NCBI GenBank assembly: GCA_963277665.1
Contig: OY728143.1
Location: 233,483,591 to 233,547,590 of the forward strand
Direction: 5' to 3'
Length of the DNA: 64,000 bases
Source: Viscum album
Lineage: Eukaryota > Streptophyta > Magnoliopsida > Santalales > Viscaceae
Shown: piece after piece, positions 61,947-64,000 of the stretch
Layout of the letters: every line of letters begins with the position of its first letter
How positions within the stretch are numbered: position 1 is the first letter of the stretch
Notes under the pieces: model-generated
Told to the model about the DNA's origin: nothing
What the model saw: the letters and a program-made list of their open reading frames with translations, nothing else
The model's database searches: none
Position numbers and translations under genes: made by a program

Positions 61947-64000
61947 TATAACATCCCGATTCAGGGTGCCGCACAATGGTTCCCTATACCCAGTTGGTCA
62001 CATGACCTCAAACGCATTTCCCCAAATTCCATAGGCTTCTGACTAGCTATGAGGGATAGGGTCTGATAATTTGGAAACTATACCCTCCATGGAAGATTAT
62101 ACATAACAGAATAACAAATAGTAAATCATAGCATAAGCAGTAATACTATACAACAAAAGTAAACAGAGGAAGACTAATACAATAAAACAACTAGAGAACA
62201 TAATAAATGATGAATGTCAAGTGTATCTATGAATGTATCCAAACAAGTCAAAATTCTGGAAATACAATATTGAATCCAAATTATAGAAAAAAAGAAAAAC
62301 TCCAATTGTATCGCAAGCCTGAACTTGGTCTCATGCTCTCCATCTTCAAAAGAAATCAAATACTTGAAGAAAAATGGTTATTTCCCTTTTCTATACATGC
62401 ACCCATATAATCTTTTTGGGTCTATAAACATGACCCAAATAGGGTGTGAGATGAATCTCATAAGGAAACCACCAACACATATGTGACTAACTATTAGTGA
62501 ATATATATAGTAAGAAATATGCATAAATGAAGCAATAAACTATGAAGTACTCACAAATAAATTGTCCTACAGTTTTCAATTAAATTCATTTACATTTTTT
62601 TCATCAGTTGAATCATGTAGACCTTGGGATCTAGTTTAATCTCTATATCCCTTGTGTAATAGTAACAAACATATTTCTCAGAAGACTGTCTAACAAATAA
62701 AGTAAGACTGAGTTCAAACATGTGCATTGGCTTGGAAGACCCATTGCAATCATTAAATTATTCAATAATAACCCAATTGAAATGTTCTCAAAGTCTAATC
62801 CCCCATTGTCCAACATTACAACAATTCATTTAATAATGACACGCTGGGTACCTCTCATCTTCCAACCCCTTTGGTCTAACATAACACTAAATAATTACAA
62901 ATGACCACCTGGGTAGCTCACATGGTCAATACCCCTTGGTCAACATAGCATCAATTTATTTAATAACGACTCTCTAGGTAGATCTCACGGTTTAACCCCT
63001 CTAGTATATGACCACCTGAATGCTCTCAAATCCAATACATATGGGTCAACGTAACCAAAAAAATTTCATAGTTGACCCTAGCTTGGGAATTCAGCATAGT
63101 CAAATTCCCCTTGTCCAAACTTCTATAATGCATATCACATGCATCTCCTATAATCAGTAAACCCATCATAACAACACGAGGCATGGAAAACAAGGAATTT
63201 AGACAAGAATTATAGACCAAACAGACCTGATTAATACAATAGGTTAAACACACCCATATAAAAGTTATAAACCCTAATGAAAATGAAATTACCCTTTTAT
63301 TAATCTACCAAACCATAACAATTAATAAATATGGTCTAATTCCCAACACGCAAAACCCCAAACGTGGTTATACGACACTTTTAGCATATATAATCCAAAT
63401 ATAATTGATAAAAATCCCAAACCACATTCCCTGATGTCTTACGATCAAAACACTTGAAATCTGACCCTTGAATAATCCTAGAACAGTTTAGATCTACGAA
63501 AAATATTAAAATTTTCAACCTTGAAATACACATGAGAGAGGATGAATCCGTAAGAGAGGCTCTCGATTAATTGATAACTCACCAGTGGTATTCCAAATCA
63601 CCTAACAATGTCTTAATCGGATTCCGGATAGAGAAACAGGGGCTCAATCTTTTTTCGTCGTTCTCGAGTGCTCATATATGAAACACGGGAAGGATAAGTG
63701 GTTTCGGGATATGAGATGTGTCCCTGCTCCATTATATTAATAAAAAGTACATGATTCTTTCATTAAATGTACACGCTATGGATTATCCTCAACCGGCCCT
63801 AACTTAAGCAGATCGTCCAGGTCATCACATAACCTTGTATTCGGTCATTTCATGGAAAGAACACACTGTACGTGGATTGATAGGTACAAGGCATGTAGTT
63901 AGAAGTTCTTGATGAGTACATTTAAAATCCTTAATTCCTTCTTTTCCTAAAAAACAACCTGAAATCAAGATCCATACATAGAATGAATATTCTGGTTCTT
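61947..64000 (-). mobile_element. Element F, 5' LTR (cut about 3 bases before its end)
   Basis: Upstream LTR of F on the plus strand from TATAACATCCCG. It matches 53948-56000 throughout; the window ends in GGTTCTT, which corresponds to GGTTCTTATA at the end of the other LTR. So about three bases and the right target duplication lie outside. Its 66 bp repeat array is at 62729-63120. Confidence 0.88.
62729..63120. repeat. 66 bp tandem repeats in LTR F (copy 2)
   Basis: Counterpart of the array at 54731-55130 with the same unit order, including the shortened unit near 63000. TTGGTCAACATAGCATCAAT (62936) is the clearest unit start. Confidence 0.75.

Overview
The window looks like repeat-rich, non-coding nuclear DNA from a plant with a large genome. 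It is very AT-rich. It is built almost wholly from old Ty3/gypsy LTR retrotransposons whose primer-binding sites resemble the plant initiator-methionine tRNA site (TGGTATCAGAG) and whose LTRs begin near TGTAACA(C/T)CCC or TGTCACACCCC, the style of Tekay/Del chromoviruses. I found no intact host gene, no rRNA or tRNA gene and no CRISPR array. Every recognisable protein is a broken gag-pol fragment. The species cannot be named from this sequence. Identities given are estimates by eye.

Layout. (A) 1-9314: a minus-strand gypsy element with about 2.8 kb LTRs (the 3' LTR is cut by the window start) and a decayed gag-protease-RT-RNase H-integrase. 9315-16507: older AT-rich DNA with a faint copia-like relic, a diverged 400 bp direct repeat, a palindrome-rich block and a CACTA-like end. 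(C) 16508-43920: a plus-strand element with exceptionally long LTRs (about 4.96 kb) around only 1.6 kb of non-coding interior, a LARD-like non-autonomous element. Its 5' LTR is split twice. (B) 18543-31157 is a complete but dead minus-strand gypsy element with 3.8 kb LTRs, and (D) 32308-35561 is a probable solo LTR. (E) 44485-53780: a younger plus-strand non-autonomous element with 3.15 kb LTRs, about 3.0 kb of interior without pol, and a perfect 5 bp target duplication. (F) 53948 to the window end: a minus-strand gypsy chromovirus-like element with 2.05 kb LTRs, cut about 3 bases before its outer LTR end.

How the parts relate. B and D interrupt C, so C is older than both. E has the most similar LTRs and is probably youngest. 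A, B and F carry remnants of the proteins such elements need; C and E carry none and would have depended on relatives. The LTRs of B and C, and less clearly E, share a roughly 45 bp motif (TCATGCGTAC ... CTCCAC), repeated two or three times per LTR in B and C and always in the same direction relative to the element. That may mark a shared control region between autonomous and non-autonomous families, and it is the most interesting observation here.
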